A stretch of 64,000 nt of DNA from Flavobacteriales bacterium (lineage in GTDB: Bacteria; Bacteroidota; Bacteroidia; Flavobacteriales; Weeksellaceae), in assembly GCA_020635515.1 (NCBI GenBank), contig JACJZS010000002.1, forward strand, positions 1,288,001-1,352,000, read 5' to 3'. Shown here piece by piece: positions 52,648 to 61,364 of the stretch; position 1 is the stretch's first letter; every line of letters starts with the position of its first letter. The position numbers and the translations under genes were made by a program. The notes under the pieces are model-generated. The model was not told where the DNA came from, did no database searches, and worked only from the letters and a program-made list of their open reading frames with translations.

Positions 52648-55452
52648 ATGAATAATTTACGATTTTTAATTGTACTATTTTCGCTAACTCTCCACGCTCA
52701 ATTAGAAACTTCTCATTGGTATTTTGGTTTTGGTAGTGGAATTGATTTCTCATCAGGAACTGCGATTGAAGTATCCGATGGATTATTAGAAACATACGAA
52801 GGTTGTTCTTCTATTTCTGATGCCAATGGAAATCTTTTGTTTTATACCGATGGAGATGACAGCACATTCAATAGAAATCATCAACCGTTATTAAATGGAA
52901 ATAATCTTTTTGGAAACAGTTCTAGTTCGCAATCTGCAATTATAGTTCCACAACCAGGGAATAATAGGTTTTATTATATCATTACAGTCGATGCAAATGA
53001 TGATTACCCAAGTTTGATTCGCGGTTTAAATTACTCTTTGGTAGATATGAATCTTGATGGAGGACTAGGAGGAATTGTTTCAACACAAAAGAATGTAAAT
53101 TTACTACCATTAAGCTCAGAAAAAGTAACAGCAGTAAAGCATAGCAACTGTATTGATTATTGGATAGTAACTCATTTTTATGACTCTTTCTATGCTTTTT
53201 TAGTTACGGCAAGTGGAATTTCTCCTACACCAGTAGTTTCAAAGATAGGAGAAGCAATAGAATATCAAGATTCCACCAACCCTAATTTGTATTATTATCC
53301 GTGTAACGCTCGTGGAACTATTAAGTTTTCTCCTAATGGGAAAAAATTAGCAGTAGCTCACCTTTCCAATTTGAAATCATATCCCAATAATTTATTGTTT
53401 TCTCCTGAAGTGTATTCAAATAATGGATATAGTTATGGTACCAATGGAATTCTAGCACTGTATGATTTTAATTCTGCTACAGGAGAATTATCCAACGAAG
53501 TGGTTTTGAATAATCAAGCGACTTTTTATGGTGTGGAATTTTCTACTGACAGTAAATTATTATATGCAAATGAAGATTATTTTGACCAAAATAACTTACC
53601 TATCTCTAACTACGGATATAATGATTTGGATTTATCTTTTGAGAAAGGTGTTGTAGTACAATACAATACAGAAGCAACAAATATTCCTAATTCTCGCTTT
53701 GAAATTCCGACTGCAAATTTTGATTTTTCTTTTTCTACTAGAGGAATTTTAGGCTCACGAGGAACTTTACAACTTGCTTTAGATGGTAAAATTTATCATT
53801 CTACAGTTAATTATAGAGCTTTACATACCATATCTAATCCCAATGGAGTAGGTGCGAGTTGTGACTTTAAAATGAATTCTTTTCCTATGAATGATTATGT
53901 GGCATACGGATTACCTCCATTTTTAACGTCCTATTTTGATGGAACTATTGTTATTGATGCCAATTTAAGTGTTAAAGATTTATGTGTAGGGAAATCGTAC
54001 ACATATTCCATAGAAACAGAGTCAAGTTACAGTGAAATAGAATGGGATTTTGGGAATGGAGATATAATCAGTGGTGTAGATGCTCCCAATTACACCTATA
54101 ACAATGCAGGAAATTATACGGTTAAAGTGACTTTAAAATGTGGAAGTACAAGCTATAGTTTTACTAAGAATATTACTATTCATGACTTACCAACATTAAG
54201 TATAGCTGATTTAACGCAGTGCGATGACTCTTCTTTAGATGGAATTACAACTTTCGATTTGAGCTTAGCGAATTCACAGATAGTGACTAATTCTTCGGAT
54301 TATACCTTTTCGTATTTTATTGATGAAAATGATGCAATAAATGATGCCAATCCGTTGAATAATAAATTTGAAAATACAATTGCAGGAATACAAACAATTG
54401 TAGCTAAAGTAGTAAATAAGAATGGTTGTATCAATTATATAGATATAAATTTGTACGTTAATTCCGATAGGTATGCCGTTTCGGATTTGTATGTATGCGA
54501 TGATAATCAAGATGGAAAAGGGATTTATGATTTAACAGAAAATCAACAAGAAATAGTTGATATTTTTCCAGCAAGCAGTTACAATTTACTCTATTATTCT
54601 TCGGAAGATGATGCAATTAATAAAACTAATGAAATCACAAATTTAACTCAATTTGAAAACACAGAATCCCCACAAACAATATACGTAAAAGCAGAGTCAA
54701 ATAGTAACTGTTCTGGAATTATTACTTTTGATTTATTATTCTATCCGAATCCTCAAGTTGATTTAGGAGATGATGTATTGAAGTGTTCGGGAGAGCAAAC
54801 AGAATTAGATGCAGGAAGTGGTTTTACAAGATATTTATGGAGTACAGGAGAAACGGATTCAAAAATTACAGTTTATGATGAAGGAACTTATTCGGTTACG
54901 GTTTGGGACGATAATGATTGTTCTGTTTCCGATGAAGTGGTGTTTGAATACAGACCAAATCCTGAAATTCAAAAAATTAACATTATCAATAATAGTATTG
55001 CAGAAGTAATAGCAACAGGAGATGCTCCATTTTTGTATAGTTTAGATGGAGAAAATTGGCAGGAATCAAATGTATTTAAAGATTTAACGCGAGGGACTTA
55101 TGCTGTTTATGTTAAAAGTTCTTTGGGTTGTGTTTCATTGCCAAGTGAATTTGGGATTTTGTATATACCTAATTTTATATCTCCAGAGTATACCAATAAC
55201 AAGAATGACTTTTGGAATATTATAGGTCTTTCTGCATATCCAAACAGTAGCGTTAGAATTTATGATAGATACGGAAAGTTGATTCATGAAAAAATAATAG
55301 ATGAATCAGATGATTATTTAAACGATACAACGCCTATTTGGGACGGAACCTATTTAGGAAGAGCAGTTCCTTCAACTACTTATTGGTATATTATAGATAT
55401 TACAGATGGCAGGACAATATCAGGTTGGTTGGTCGTAAAAAATAGAAATTAA
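52648..55452 (+). CDS. T9SS type B secreted protein with propeller-like and PKD domains
   Basis: A 934-residue exported protein with a short signal peptide (LTLHAQ). About residues 20-440 form a WD40/propeller-like domain (NWYFGFG-type start, YTDGDDSTFNRN, LSNLKSYPN, LALDGKIYHS). A PKD-type domain follows (WDFGNGDIISGVDAPNYTY). Two further Ig-like segments contain QCDDSSLDG and VCDDNQDGKG. The last 90 residues are the gliding-motility-associated type B sorting domain: DFWNIIGLSAYPNSSVRIY, DRYGKLIHEK, WDGTYLGRAVPSTTYWYII. It should be exported by the T9SS, probably to the surface. The start is ATG 52648; a TTG at 52642 is unlikely because the promoter sits at 52630. Confidence 0.9.
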   Translation: MNNLRFLIVLFSLTLHAQLETSHWYFGFGSGIDFSSGTAIEVSDGLLETYEGCSSISDANGNLLFYTDGDDSTFNRNHQPLLNGNNLFGNSSSSQSAIIVPQPGNNRFYYIITVDANDDYPSLIRGLNYSLVDMNLDGGLGGIVSTQKNVNLLPLSSEKVTAVKHSNCIDYWIVTHFYDSFYAFLVTASGISPTPVVSKIGEAIEYQDSTNPNLYYYPCNARGTIKFSPNGKKLAVAHLSNLKSYPNNLLFSPEVYSNNGYSYGTNGILALYDFNSATGELSNEVVLNNQATFYGVEFSTDSKLLYANEDYFDQNNLPISNYGYNDLDLSFEKGVVVQYNTEATNIPNSRFEIPTANFDFSFSTRGILGSRGTLQLALDGKIYHSTVNYRALHTISNPNGVGASCDFKMNSFPMNDYVAYGLPPFLTSYFDGTIVIDANLSVKDLCVGKSYTYSIETESSYSEIEWDFGNGDIISGVDAPNYTYNNAGNYTVKVTLKCGSTSYSFTKNITIHDLPTLSIADLTQCDDSSLDGITTFDLSLANSQIVTNSSDYTFSYFIDENDAINDANPLNNKFENTIAGIQTIVAKVVNKNGCINYIDINLYVNSDRYAVSDLYVCDDNQDGKGIYDLTENQQEIVDIFPASSYNLLYYSSEDDAINKTNEITNLTQFENTESPQTIYVKAESNSNCSGIITFDLLFYPNPQVDLGDDVLKCSGEQTELDAGSGFTRYLWSTGETDSKITVYDEGTYSVTVWDDNDCSVSDEVVFEYRPNPEIQKINIINNSIAEVIATGDAPFLYSLDGENWQESNVFKDLTRGTYAVYVKSSLGCVSLPSEFGILYIPNFISPEYTNNKNDFWNIIGLSAYPNSSVRIYDRYGKLIHEKIIDESDDYLNDTTPIWDGTYLGRAVPSTTYWYIIDITDGRTISGWLVVKNRN

Positions 55453-55487
55453 TTCTTAGTTTTCTCCTGAAAACTTGATTGAAATAT

Positions 55488-56078
55488 TTACAGGTAAAAC
55501 TCTTTGTAAACGGTATTTTTTAGTTCATTCCATTCTTCTATGATGATGCTGTAGTAGTGGTCATCTCTGCTTTTTCCTTGCGAGTCAATCCAGTTGTTTC
55601 GTAAAAGACCTTCTTGTTTTGCTCCAAGTTTTGTCATGGATTTATGAGATACAAAGTTGTCTACATCTATAGTAAATTGAATTCTTCTCATTTTTAGTGA
55701 TTCAAAAGAGAAGTTAAAAAGAAGTTGTTTGGCTGCTTTGTTGAATCCTGTTCCTTGAAACTCTTTTCCATACCAAGTTCCTCCAACTTCTAGTTTTTTA
55801 TTATGAAAATCGATGTGTTTGAGTTGAGTTATTCCTACGGTTTTGTTTACCTTTTTATCGAAACAAACAAAAGTAATAACATCAGTATAATCCGAAGTTT
55901 TAATTAAATAATCTATGTATTCGTTGAACAGCTCGTTGTTGGAACTTAATACCAATTCAAAATGTTCTAGTACCTCGTTGTAAAAAATAGTTCTAAGGTT
56001 TTCTATTTCCATTACGTTGAATGGTTTTAGAATTGCTCTTTGGTTTTCGAGTATTATTTCGTGTCTATTTATATGCAT
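55488..56078 (-). CDS. RimJ/RimL-type GNAT acetyltransferase
   Basis: A 196-residue acetyltransferase: N-terminal strand-helix ILENQRAILKPFNVMEIENL, then KTVGITQLKHID, the acetyl-CoA region GGTWYGKEFQGTGFNKAAKQL (Q/R-x-x-G-x-G/A form), and MTKLGAKQEGLLRN. It probably acetylates a ribosomal protein N-terminus or an antibiotic; target unknown. It is the last gene of the kinase-regulator-MscS-GNAT operon, 9 bp after the MscS gene. Confidence 0.88.
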   Translation of the reverse strand: MHINRHEIILENQRAILKPFNVMEIENLRTIFYNEVLEHFELVLSSNNELFNEYIDYLIKTSDYTDVITFVCFDKKVNKTVGITQLKHIDFHNKKLEVGGTWYGKEFQGTGFNKAAKQLLFNFSFESLKMRRIQFTIDVDNFVSHKSMTKLGAKQEGLLRNNWIDSQGKSRDDHYYSIIIEEWNELKNTVYKEFYL

Positions 56079-56087
56079 TATGTTTTG

Positions 56088-56912
56088 TTATACTTTATGT
56101 AAAACGATTTGTTGGTAAGGAATTTCAATATTGTTTTTTCTAAATTCATCTAAAATTTGAAATCGCAAATCACTTTTTACATTTTCTATAAGAAAAAGGT
56201 TTTCGCTCCAAAAGTAGAGTTCAAAATCCAAAGAAGAAGCTCCGTATTCTGTAAATCGAATAAAAGGATAAAAGCGATTGGTTTTAATTACATTTTTATT
56301 GCCTAAGACAACTTCCATTACAATATCCTTCATTAAGTTGATGTCTGTGTCGTAATGAACAGATAATTTGAGTTTAAAACGAGTAGGTTCTTCATTGTGC
56401 GACCAGTTGGTTACTTTTTCTTCTATGAATTTATGATTAGGAACAAGAACTGTATTAAAACTTCGTGTAAAAACTTCTGTGGTTCTAAGTGATATGTATT
56501 TAATTCGAACTACTTCGCCATCAATTTCCACTACATCGTTTATTTTTATAGTTCCTTCCACTAAAATTACGATTCCACACATAAAGTCCTTAAAGATATT
56601 CTGCAAACCAAGACCAATACCTACCAATAATGCAGCAGAACTGGCAATGATAAAAGTAACATCTATACCAAGAAGATGAACAGAGAAACTAATTCCTAAA
56701 ACCCAAAGAATGTACTTTGTGAGTTGAATAATAGATTGTGTTCTTCCATCGAGTTTTCCTCTTTTGTTTAATCGGTACTTAATGACGTAGCTTACCAACC
56801 GAATCACAAAAAAAGTAACTACAAGAGCAAGAATAAATAGAAGTAAATGAGAAAGATAAATGGGATTATCTTTTCCTAAATCAAACAGTTTATAGTTGAG
56901 TATGTTTCGCAT
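56088..56912 (-). CDS. MscS-family mechanosensitive channel
   Basis: A 274-residue inner-membrane channel. An N-terminal helix pair (LLLFILALVVTFFVIRLVS) is followed by the pore segment IASSAALLVGIGLGLQNIFKDFMCGIVI and the MscS beta domain (EGTIKINDVVEIDGEVVRIKY). The second MscS of the window, but only distantly similar to 8816-9703. It starts 3 bp after the response regulator stop, so expression is tied to the two-component system. Confidence 0.9.
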   Translation of the reverse strand: MRNILNYKLFDLGKDNPIYLSHLLLFILALVVTFFVIRLVSYVIKYRLNKRGKLDGRTQSIIQLTKYILWVLGISFSVHLLGIDVTFIIASSAALLVGIGLGLQNIFKDFMCGIVILVEGTIKINDVVEIDGEVVRIKYISLRTTEVFTRSFNTVLVPNHKFIEEKVTNWSHNEEPTRFKLKLSVHYDTDINLMKDIVMEVVLGNKNVIKTNRFYPFIRFTEYGASSLDFELYFWSENLFLIENVKSDLRFQILDEFRKNNIEIPYQQIVLHKV

Positions 56913-56915
56913 TTT

Positions 56916-57611
56916 TTATTGCTTGTTAACCAAAAGTCTAAAACCTTCTCCGTGAATGTTAATGATTTCCACGTTTTTATCTTGTTTTAGTATTTTACGC
57001 AGTTTAGCTATGTATACGTCCATACTTCTAGAAGAAAAATAATTGTCTTTTTTCCATATTTTCCTAAGAGCTTCGTCGCGATACAAAATATCGTCTTTGT
57101 TTATGCAAAGCATTTTTAGGAGTTCGTTTTCTTTGGGAGATAGTTTTTCTGATTTGGAGTTAATCGTAAGTATTCTCATTTTAGAATCAAAAGTAAAGTC
57201 TGAAATTCGGAAGAGGTATTCTTCATTTTCATCTTCTGATTTAAAATTTCGCTGGATTATGGCTTTTATTTTGTACAGCAAAAGCTCAGAATCAAATGGT
57301 TTTGTAATGTAATCATCGGCACCTATTTTATATCCTTTCAAAACATCTTCTCGCATATCTTTTGCAGTAAGAAAAACAATAGGAGTTTTGGAATTTAACT
57401 CTTTGATTTCTTTGGCAAGTGTAAAACCATCTTTTTTGGGCATCATCACATCAAGAATGCAAATGTCATACTCTTTTTGTTTAAATTTAGATAATCCATC
57501 TTCTCCATTTATGGCGTGAGTTACGTCAAAATCTTTAATCATCAGATAATCTTTGAGAATACTTCCGAAACTCAAATCATCTTCTACAAGCAATATTTTA
57601 TGTTTTTCCAT
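56916..57611 (-). CDS. OmpR-family response regulator
   Basis: A 231-residue regulator. The receiver domain has the acidic pair in VEDD, the phospho-Asp in CILDVMMPKKDG (about residue 53), Thr in FLTAKD and Lys in ITKPFD. A winged-helix DNA-binding domain follows (SPKENELLKML, SRSMDVYIAKLRKIL, INIHGEGFRL). It is 11 bp downstream of the histidine kinase gene and 3 bp upstream of mscS. It should bind promoter DNA once phosphorylated. Confidence 0.94.
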   Translation of the reverse strand: MEKHKILLVEDDLSFGSILKDYLMIKDFDVTHAINGEDGLSKFKQKEYDICILDVMMPKKDGFTLAKEIKELNSKTPIVFLTAKDMREDVLKGYKIGADDYITKPFDSELLLYKIKAIIQRNFKSEDENEEYLFRISDFTFDSKMRILTINSKSEKLSPKENELLKMLCINKDDILYRDEALRKIWKKDNYFSSRSMDVYIAKLRKILKQDKNVEIINIHGEGFRLLVNKQ

Positions 57612-57622
57612 TTTAATTAGTG

Positions 57623-59173
57623 TTAAGAAAGAGGAATTTTAACTGTAAAAGTAGAGCCTTCTCCTTTTTTACTTTCAACTTCTATTTTTCCTTTGTGCAA
57701 AGTTATGATTTTTTTAACATATGCTAAACCTAATCCATGTCCTTTTACGTTGTGGATATTTCCAGTTTCCTCTCGGTAGAATTTATCAAATATTTTGCCA
57801 ACCACATCAGGATTCATTCCAATCCCAGAATCTTTTACCTGAAATACATAGAATCCTTTTTCGTTGTAGGTAGAAACAATTATTTCTGGGATTTCTTTGG
57901 AGTATTTATTTGCGTTGTCTAGCAGGTTTATGATTGCATTAGAAAAATGAAATTCATCTATATATAAGTTGTGTTTTTCTGCGCTGTAATTTTCGGTAAG
58001 AGTTCCTCCTTTACTCAGTACTTGTATTTTTATGGATTGTACGGCAGATTGAATGATATCGCGAACATTGGTTTTTTTGAGTGAAAGGTGTTGCATGCTT
58101 TTTTCTAGTTTAGACATTTGTAAAATCATCTCTATTTGCTTAAGCATTCGTTGATTTTCCTTTTTGATTAATTCGGAATAGGTTTTTATTTTTTCTGGAT
58201 TTTGAATGATTTTTTCATTGGTAAGTGCATCAGTGGCAACGTTTATGGTGGCAATAGGCGTTTTTAGTTCGTGTGACATATTATTGATGAAATCAGTTTT
58301 AATTTCAGATATTTTCTTTTGGCGATTCATGTAGTTGAGAGAGGTAATGTATATAGATATAATTATAATAATACTTGCAAGTGTAATGAGGATTGCTCCA
58401 AGAACAGAGTTTAATAAAGATATATTTTTATCTGGAAAATAAAGAGAAAGGTAGTATTGAGGATTGTCCTTACTGTCTTTAAACAATATAAAGTTATAGT
58501 TTTTTTTGAAGTTCTCTGTTTCTTTATATCCTGAGCTGATGATGGAGGTAGAATTCATAGAAGCGTCGAGTACAGCAAACTCGGGTTTAGAGTCGATATG
58601 TCGTATGCGAAGTTCGTTGATTAAGATTGAATCAATTATTGGAATAGAAACTCTTTTTTCTAGTGGTTTTTGAGTAATGTTGAGTCGAGCAAATTCATCT
58701 AATGTAAACGTTGAGTTTTTTATGGATTCTTGCATTAGATACGATGTTGTTTTTGGCGAATTGTTGTTTTTTTCTATACGAAGAACTCCCTCGTCCGAAT
58801 AAATTCGTGTGGTTGAAAGAGAATCTCCTTTAAATTCAGGAATAGGAATTTTCCCTTCTTCTATGATGTATTTTTTGTAGAGAATATGTTGTGTGCTGGC
58901 AGAGTCAATTACGGATTGTATAATACTTACTTTAGGTTGATCTTTTTTTTCTTTTACGTTGTCTATAAGAGAGTTAAATTTTGAGTAGTATTCTTTTAAT
59001 TCGTGTTCGTTTATTTGTTCTGTGGTTTGTTCTAGAACCTTGTATATTTTAGAAGAAAACTCAGTGTTGTTGGCATCCATTGCTTGTTTTAGCCAATATA
59101 TCTGTAAGCTAATAAAGATGAATAAGGATATCGTCATAAAAATAGAAATGACAGGAATGAATCGTTTTTTCAT
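57623..59173 (-). CDS. membrane sensor histidine kinase
   Basis: A 516-residue kinase with two membrane helices (residues 7-28 and about 257-285) bracketing a periplasmic sensor of about 225 residues. The HisKA domain has the phospho-His in FINNMSHELKTPIATI. The ATPase has the N-box INLLDNANKY, G1 VKDSGIGM, F-box FDKFYRE and G2 GHGLGLAYVKK. The sensor domain shows no family I recognise. It is the first gene of a four-gene operon. A near-consensus promoter (TATCTTTA, minus strand) lies at 59195-59202. Confidence 0.93.
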   Translation of the reverse strand: MKKRFIPVISIFMTISLFIFISLQIYWLKQAMDANNTEFSSKIYKVLEQTTEQINEHELKEYYSKFNSLIDNVKEKKDQPKVSIIQSVIDSASTQHILYKKYIIEEGKIPIPEFKGDSLSTTRIYSDEGVLRIEKNNNSPKTTSYLMQESIKNSTFTLDEFARLNITQKPLEKRVSIPIIDSILINELRIRHIDSKPEFAVLDASMNSTSIISSGYKETENFKKNYNFILFKDSKDNPQYYLSLYFPDKNISLLNSVLGAILITLASIIIIISIYITSLNYMNRQKKISEIKTDFINNMSHELKTPIATINVATDALTNEKIIQNPEKIKTYSELIKKENQRMLKQIEMILQMSKLEKSMQHLSLKKTNVRDIIQSAVQSIKIQVLSKGGTLTENYSAEKHNLYIDEFHFSNAIINLLDNANKYSKEIPEIIVSTYNEKGFYVFQVKDSGIGMNPDVVGKIFDKFYREETGNIHNVKGHGLGLAYVKKIITLHKGKIEVESKKGEGSTFTVKIPLS

Positions 59174-59228
59174 ATCACGTTGGGAAATTTTACGTAAAGA
59201 TAGAAAAAGAAAGTAGATGTTAGGAAAA

Positions 59229-59284
59229 AGAGAATAGATAAAAGAGGATAGAAAAAAGAGGATAGAAAAAAGAGAATAGATTTT
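59229..59284. repeat. four 14-bp tandem repeats
   Basis: Four purine-rich 14-bp units in tandem: AGAGAATAGATAAA, two identical AGAGGATAGAAAAA and AGAGAATAGATTTT. The last unit runs into the left direct repeat at 59276. The end of the downstream toxin gene (AGAAGATAGATTTT) matches the last unit at 12 of 14 bases. Confidence 0.8.
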
Positions 59285-59341
59285 AGGGGATTACTCTTTT
59301 AATAAGTTCAAGATGATTGTATCGCATTTTTTAATGCTGAG
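59276..59341. repeat. 66-bp direct repeat, left copy, flanking the toxin-antitoxin pair
   Basis: Matches 59901-59965 with four substitutions and one base gap (about 92 percent). It begins ATAGATTTTAG and ends ATGCTGAG. Confidence 0.88.
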
Positions 59342-59421
59342 TTGGGTCGTCTATGTTGCTTTATTGAGTATCTTAGTCAAGCTATTCTAGGATATATAAT
59401 TACTTAGAACGATATATTTTG

Positions 59422-59429
59422 TATATTTG
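59422..59429 (+). promoter_or_regulatory. -7 promoter element for the RelE-type module
   Basis: TATATTTG, a perfect TAnnTTTG, 18 bp before ATG 59448. It overlaps the extended frame from 59427. Confidence 0.55.
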
Positions 59430-59447
59430 TTTGTTAAACCTAGAGTC

Positions 59448-59630
59448 ATGATTACCAAAGAAGCATTAAAAAATCAACTTCATGATTTTCCGTCTCAATT
59501 TACTATTGATGAATTGGTAGAAAGATTAATTTTTATTGAAAAATTAGAGCTTCGTATTGAAGAATCCAAAAAAGGAAAAAAAATAGATGAGAAAGATTTA
59601 TTAAAAGAAGTGGATAAATGGTCAAAATAA
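59448..59630 (+). CDS. antitoxin of a RelE/ParE-type pair
   Basis: A 60-residue acidic/basic helical protein (MITKEALKN, FTIDELVERLIFIEKLELRIEESKKGK, KDLLKEVDKWSK). It looks like the small antitoxins of the PHD/YefM-less type often placed before RelE toxins in Bacteroidota, with no separate DNA-binding domain visible. The start at 59448 is chosen because the promoter overlaps the longer frame. The gene overlaps the toxin gene by 13 bp. Confidence 0.75.
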   Translation: MITKEALKNQLHDFPSQFTIDELVERLIFIEKLELRIEESKKGKKIDEKDLLKEVDKWSK

Positions 59631-59911
59631 ATTGGTTGGAATCCTCAAAACATGATTTAAAAGAAATTTACGAGTACATAGCAAAAGATTCTAAAAAGTA
59701 TGCAAAATTTCAAGTAAATAAAATCATCAAAAAAGTACAAAAAGTAAAATCTCAAGTTTATATAGGAAAAGTTGTTTTAGAAATGAAAGATGAAACCATT
59801 AGAGAGATTGTTGAAGGTAATTATCGTATTGTTTATAGAGTTATTTCAGAATATGAAGTAGATATTTTATTAATTCATCACGGAGCAAGAAGTTTAGAAG
59901 ATAGATTTTAG
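59618..59911 (+). CDS. RelE/ParE-family toxin
   Basis: A 97-residue RelE/ParE-type protein, opening VKINWLESSKHDLKEIYEYIA and ending IREIVEGNYRIVYRVI and IHHGARSLEDRF. The family Arg/His positions (NYRIVYRV, HHGARS) are present. It probably cleaves mRNA or poisons gyrase when free. It overlaps its antitoxin by 13 bp. Its last codons are part of the right direct repeat (59901-59965), so the module is exactly bounded by repeats. The gene looks intact, unlike those that follow. Confidence 0.85.
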   Translation: MVKINWLESSKHDLKEIYEYIAKDSKKYAKFQVNKIIKKVQKVKSQVYIGKVVLEMKDETIREIVEGNYRIVYRVISEYEVDILLIHHGARSLEDRF

Positions 59912-59965
59912 GGATTACTCTTTTAATAAGCTCATGATGATTGTATCGCATTTTGTCATGCTGAG
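59901..59965. repeat. 65-bp direct repeat, right copy, flanking the toxin-antitoxin pair
   Basis: Second copy, starting in the last codons of the toxin gene. After position 59965 it continues as a GCTTGTCGAAG repeat, which the left copy lacks. Confidence 0.88.
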
Positions 59966-59981
59966 CTTGTCGAAGCATTCT
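59955..59981 (+). repeat. GCTTGTCGAAG-family repeat, copy 1
   Basis: Longest copy: GTCATGCTGAGCTTGTCGAA then GCATTCT. Similar 20-25 bp elements are common in intergenic DNA of some Flavobacteriia; the role is not known. Confidence 0.75.
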
Positions 59982-60006
59982 TCCTTTAATTCTTTATTAC
60001 ACACAC

Positions 60007-60249
60007 TTTGATGCTAATGGTCAGACGTATGAAGGTGTTTTTACTTTAATTTGGGGAACTGTAGTAATAGGAAGTGTAGATAATATATTTAGGTTTACGT
60101 TGTTGGAAAGATTAGATAATATCCATCCTTTAATTACAGTATTCGGAATTATAGTAGGACTTAATTTATTTGGTTTTTTAGGACTTATTTTTGGACCTCT
60201 TTTAATTTCGTTGTTGTTTATACTAATAGATATATACAGAGAAGAATAA
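60007..60249 (+). pseudogene. C-terminal remnant of an AI-2E-family transporter
   Basis: An 80-codon open frame from 60007 to a stop at 60249 with no start codon nearby. It reads like the C-terminus of AI-2E/PerM-type permeases: YEGVFTLIWGTVVIGSVDNI, then PLITVFGIIVGLNLFGFLG and LIFGPLLISLLFILI with several membrane helices. Roughly the first three quarters of the gene are missing; the sequence to the left is repeat DNA. It is a decayed gene, not a functional product. Family call is good, because the motif order GVFTL...IVGL...GLIFGPL is diagnostic. Confidence 0.8.
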
Positions 60250-60276
60250 CTCAGATAATGTAAAAATAATTAGAAA

Positions 60277-60402
60277 ATGACTTTAAATCTAGAAACGCCA
60301 GCACTTTTATTTTCTCCCACTACCTCTTTAATTTCATTAATTATACCAATCTTTTTTGTTGCCATAGCAATTTGTTTTTCTCTTAAAAAAGCTTCATTAT
60401 GA
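60277..60402 (+). pseudogene. possible truncated DUF2721-like membrane protein
   Basis: A 41-codon frame, MTLNLETPALLFSPTTSLISL, then a second hydrophobic stretch and a stop at 60402. The opening resembles DUF2721 proteins, which start with TPALLFxxxSLL, but those are over 120 residues. It begins 27 bp after the transporter remnant. It could also be a short random frame. Confidence 0.4.
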
Positions 60403-60466
60403 TGAGGATAATAAAAGAATGATAATTAAACTTGAAAAGTTTAAATTTCAGAATTAAATTAATCCG

Positions 60467-60502
60467 CTTGATGCAACTTGATTGCGTTCAAGTCTTTTTT
60501 TT
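60467..60502 (+). terminator. possible terminator
   Basis: Imperfect stem CTTGATGCAA / TTGCGTTCAAG (one bulge, one wobble) followed by TCTTTTTTTT. It probably served the decayed genes to the left. Confidence 0.45.
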
Positions 60503-60597
60503 GTATGTTTTTGTTATGCTGATGTATTTTCTTTGAATTGTTGTCTAGGGATTATTCGAAATATTTTTTCATTGATTTACTTTTGTTGTTGGTATCT

Positions 60598-60610
60598 CTT
60601 CGACAAGCTC
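60598..60610 (-). repeat. GCTTGTCGAAG-family repeat, copy 2
   Basis: Reverse orientation, CTTCGACAAGCTC, in non-coding DNA before the recG remnant. The surrounding 60403-60685 holds no gene I can support. Confidence 0.65.
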
Positions 60611-61005
60611 TATGTGGGACATAAATATCTCTGTGCAAGGCGTTAAAAAGTCAAATGTTGATGTTGGAAGAAAGCTAAAGAATGCATGAAAGTATATTTA
60701 AATAAATCTGTAGAATATATAAAAGGTGTTGGCAAGGAAAAAGTGAAAGTACTTCAATAACTTTTGGAAGTCAAAACGTATTTTGATTTGCTGAAATCAT
60801 TTTCCGTATAGATATGTAGATAGAAGTATCATTTCTAAAACAGTGGTAGCTCAGTTTAGAACAAACAAGTTCAGTTAAAAGGAGAGATTGTACTAAAGAA
60901 GTGCAATATGGAGCAGGTAAAAAACGTTTGGTAGGAGCTTTTAAAGATGAATTTGGAGTTATAGAATTGGTTTGGTTTCGTATTACAAATGGTTGATTAC
61001 TTCCA

Positions 61006-61023
61006 CTTCGATTAAGCTCAGTC
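61006..61023 (-). repeat. degenerate GCTTGTCGAAG-family repeat, copy 3
   Basis: CTTCGATTAAGCTCAGTC, reverse orientation with substitutions, interrupting the RecG wedge-domain fragment right after the WFR codons. Confidence 0.5.
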
Positions 61024-61210
61024 AAAAGGTAATATAATGGAATAACTAACTAAGTCAAAATGTTGTTGAGCATTGCAGCCAGAAAATTGAATTGTATTCT
61101 AGTTTTGCTACTAAAAATACAGGTTTTTCTTCACTATATTCTCTCACAAGATAAAACTTCAACAAAAGTAGTTAATAATAACTTGGTATCAAAATGTATA
61201 CATTAATTTA

Positions 61211-61221
61211 GCTTGTCGAAG
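61211..61221 (+). repeat. GCTTGTCGAAG-family repeat, copy 4
   Basis: Exact 11-bp core. It lies within the recG remnant next to codons for EIYNLIPENLSE, so it may partly be original coding sequence. Confidence 0.45.
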
Positions 61222-61364
61222 AAATTTATAATTTAATTCCTGAAAATTTAAGTGAACAGTTATAAGAGAAAATCAACTAATTTCTAGGAAAGAAGCATTA
61301 CAAAGGTATTCATCTTGCTGAATATACTCAAGCATTAAGTCAAAATGTTGCTGTCACGACTAAA

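Noticed and set aside
54274..54510. Ile- and Tyr-rich minus-strand frame
   Set aside because: Lies wholly inside the T9SS type B gene in an AT-rich stretch; composition is that of an antisense shadow.
55459..55474. Hairpin GTTTTC-TCCT-GAAAAC between convergent genes
   Set aside because: Six-bp AT-rich stem with no T run on either strand; too weak to call a terminator.
59195..59202. Minus-strand TATCTTTA before the histidine kinase
   Set aside because: One base off consensus; mentioned with the gene but not listed as a promoter.
59229..59284. CRISPR-like array
   Set aside because: The 14-bp units are directly tandem without spacers, and no cas gene is present.
60771..61025. 84-codon open frame on the minus strand
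   Set aside because: It is antisense to clear recG codons in the decayed gene and its translation resembles no protein; a shadow frame.
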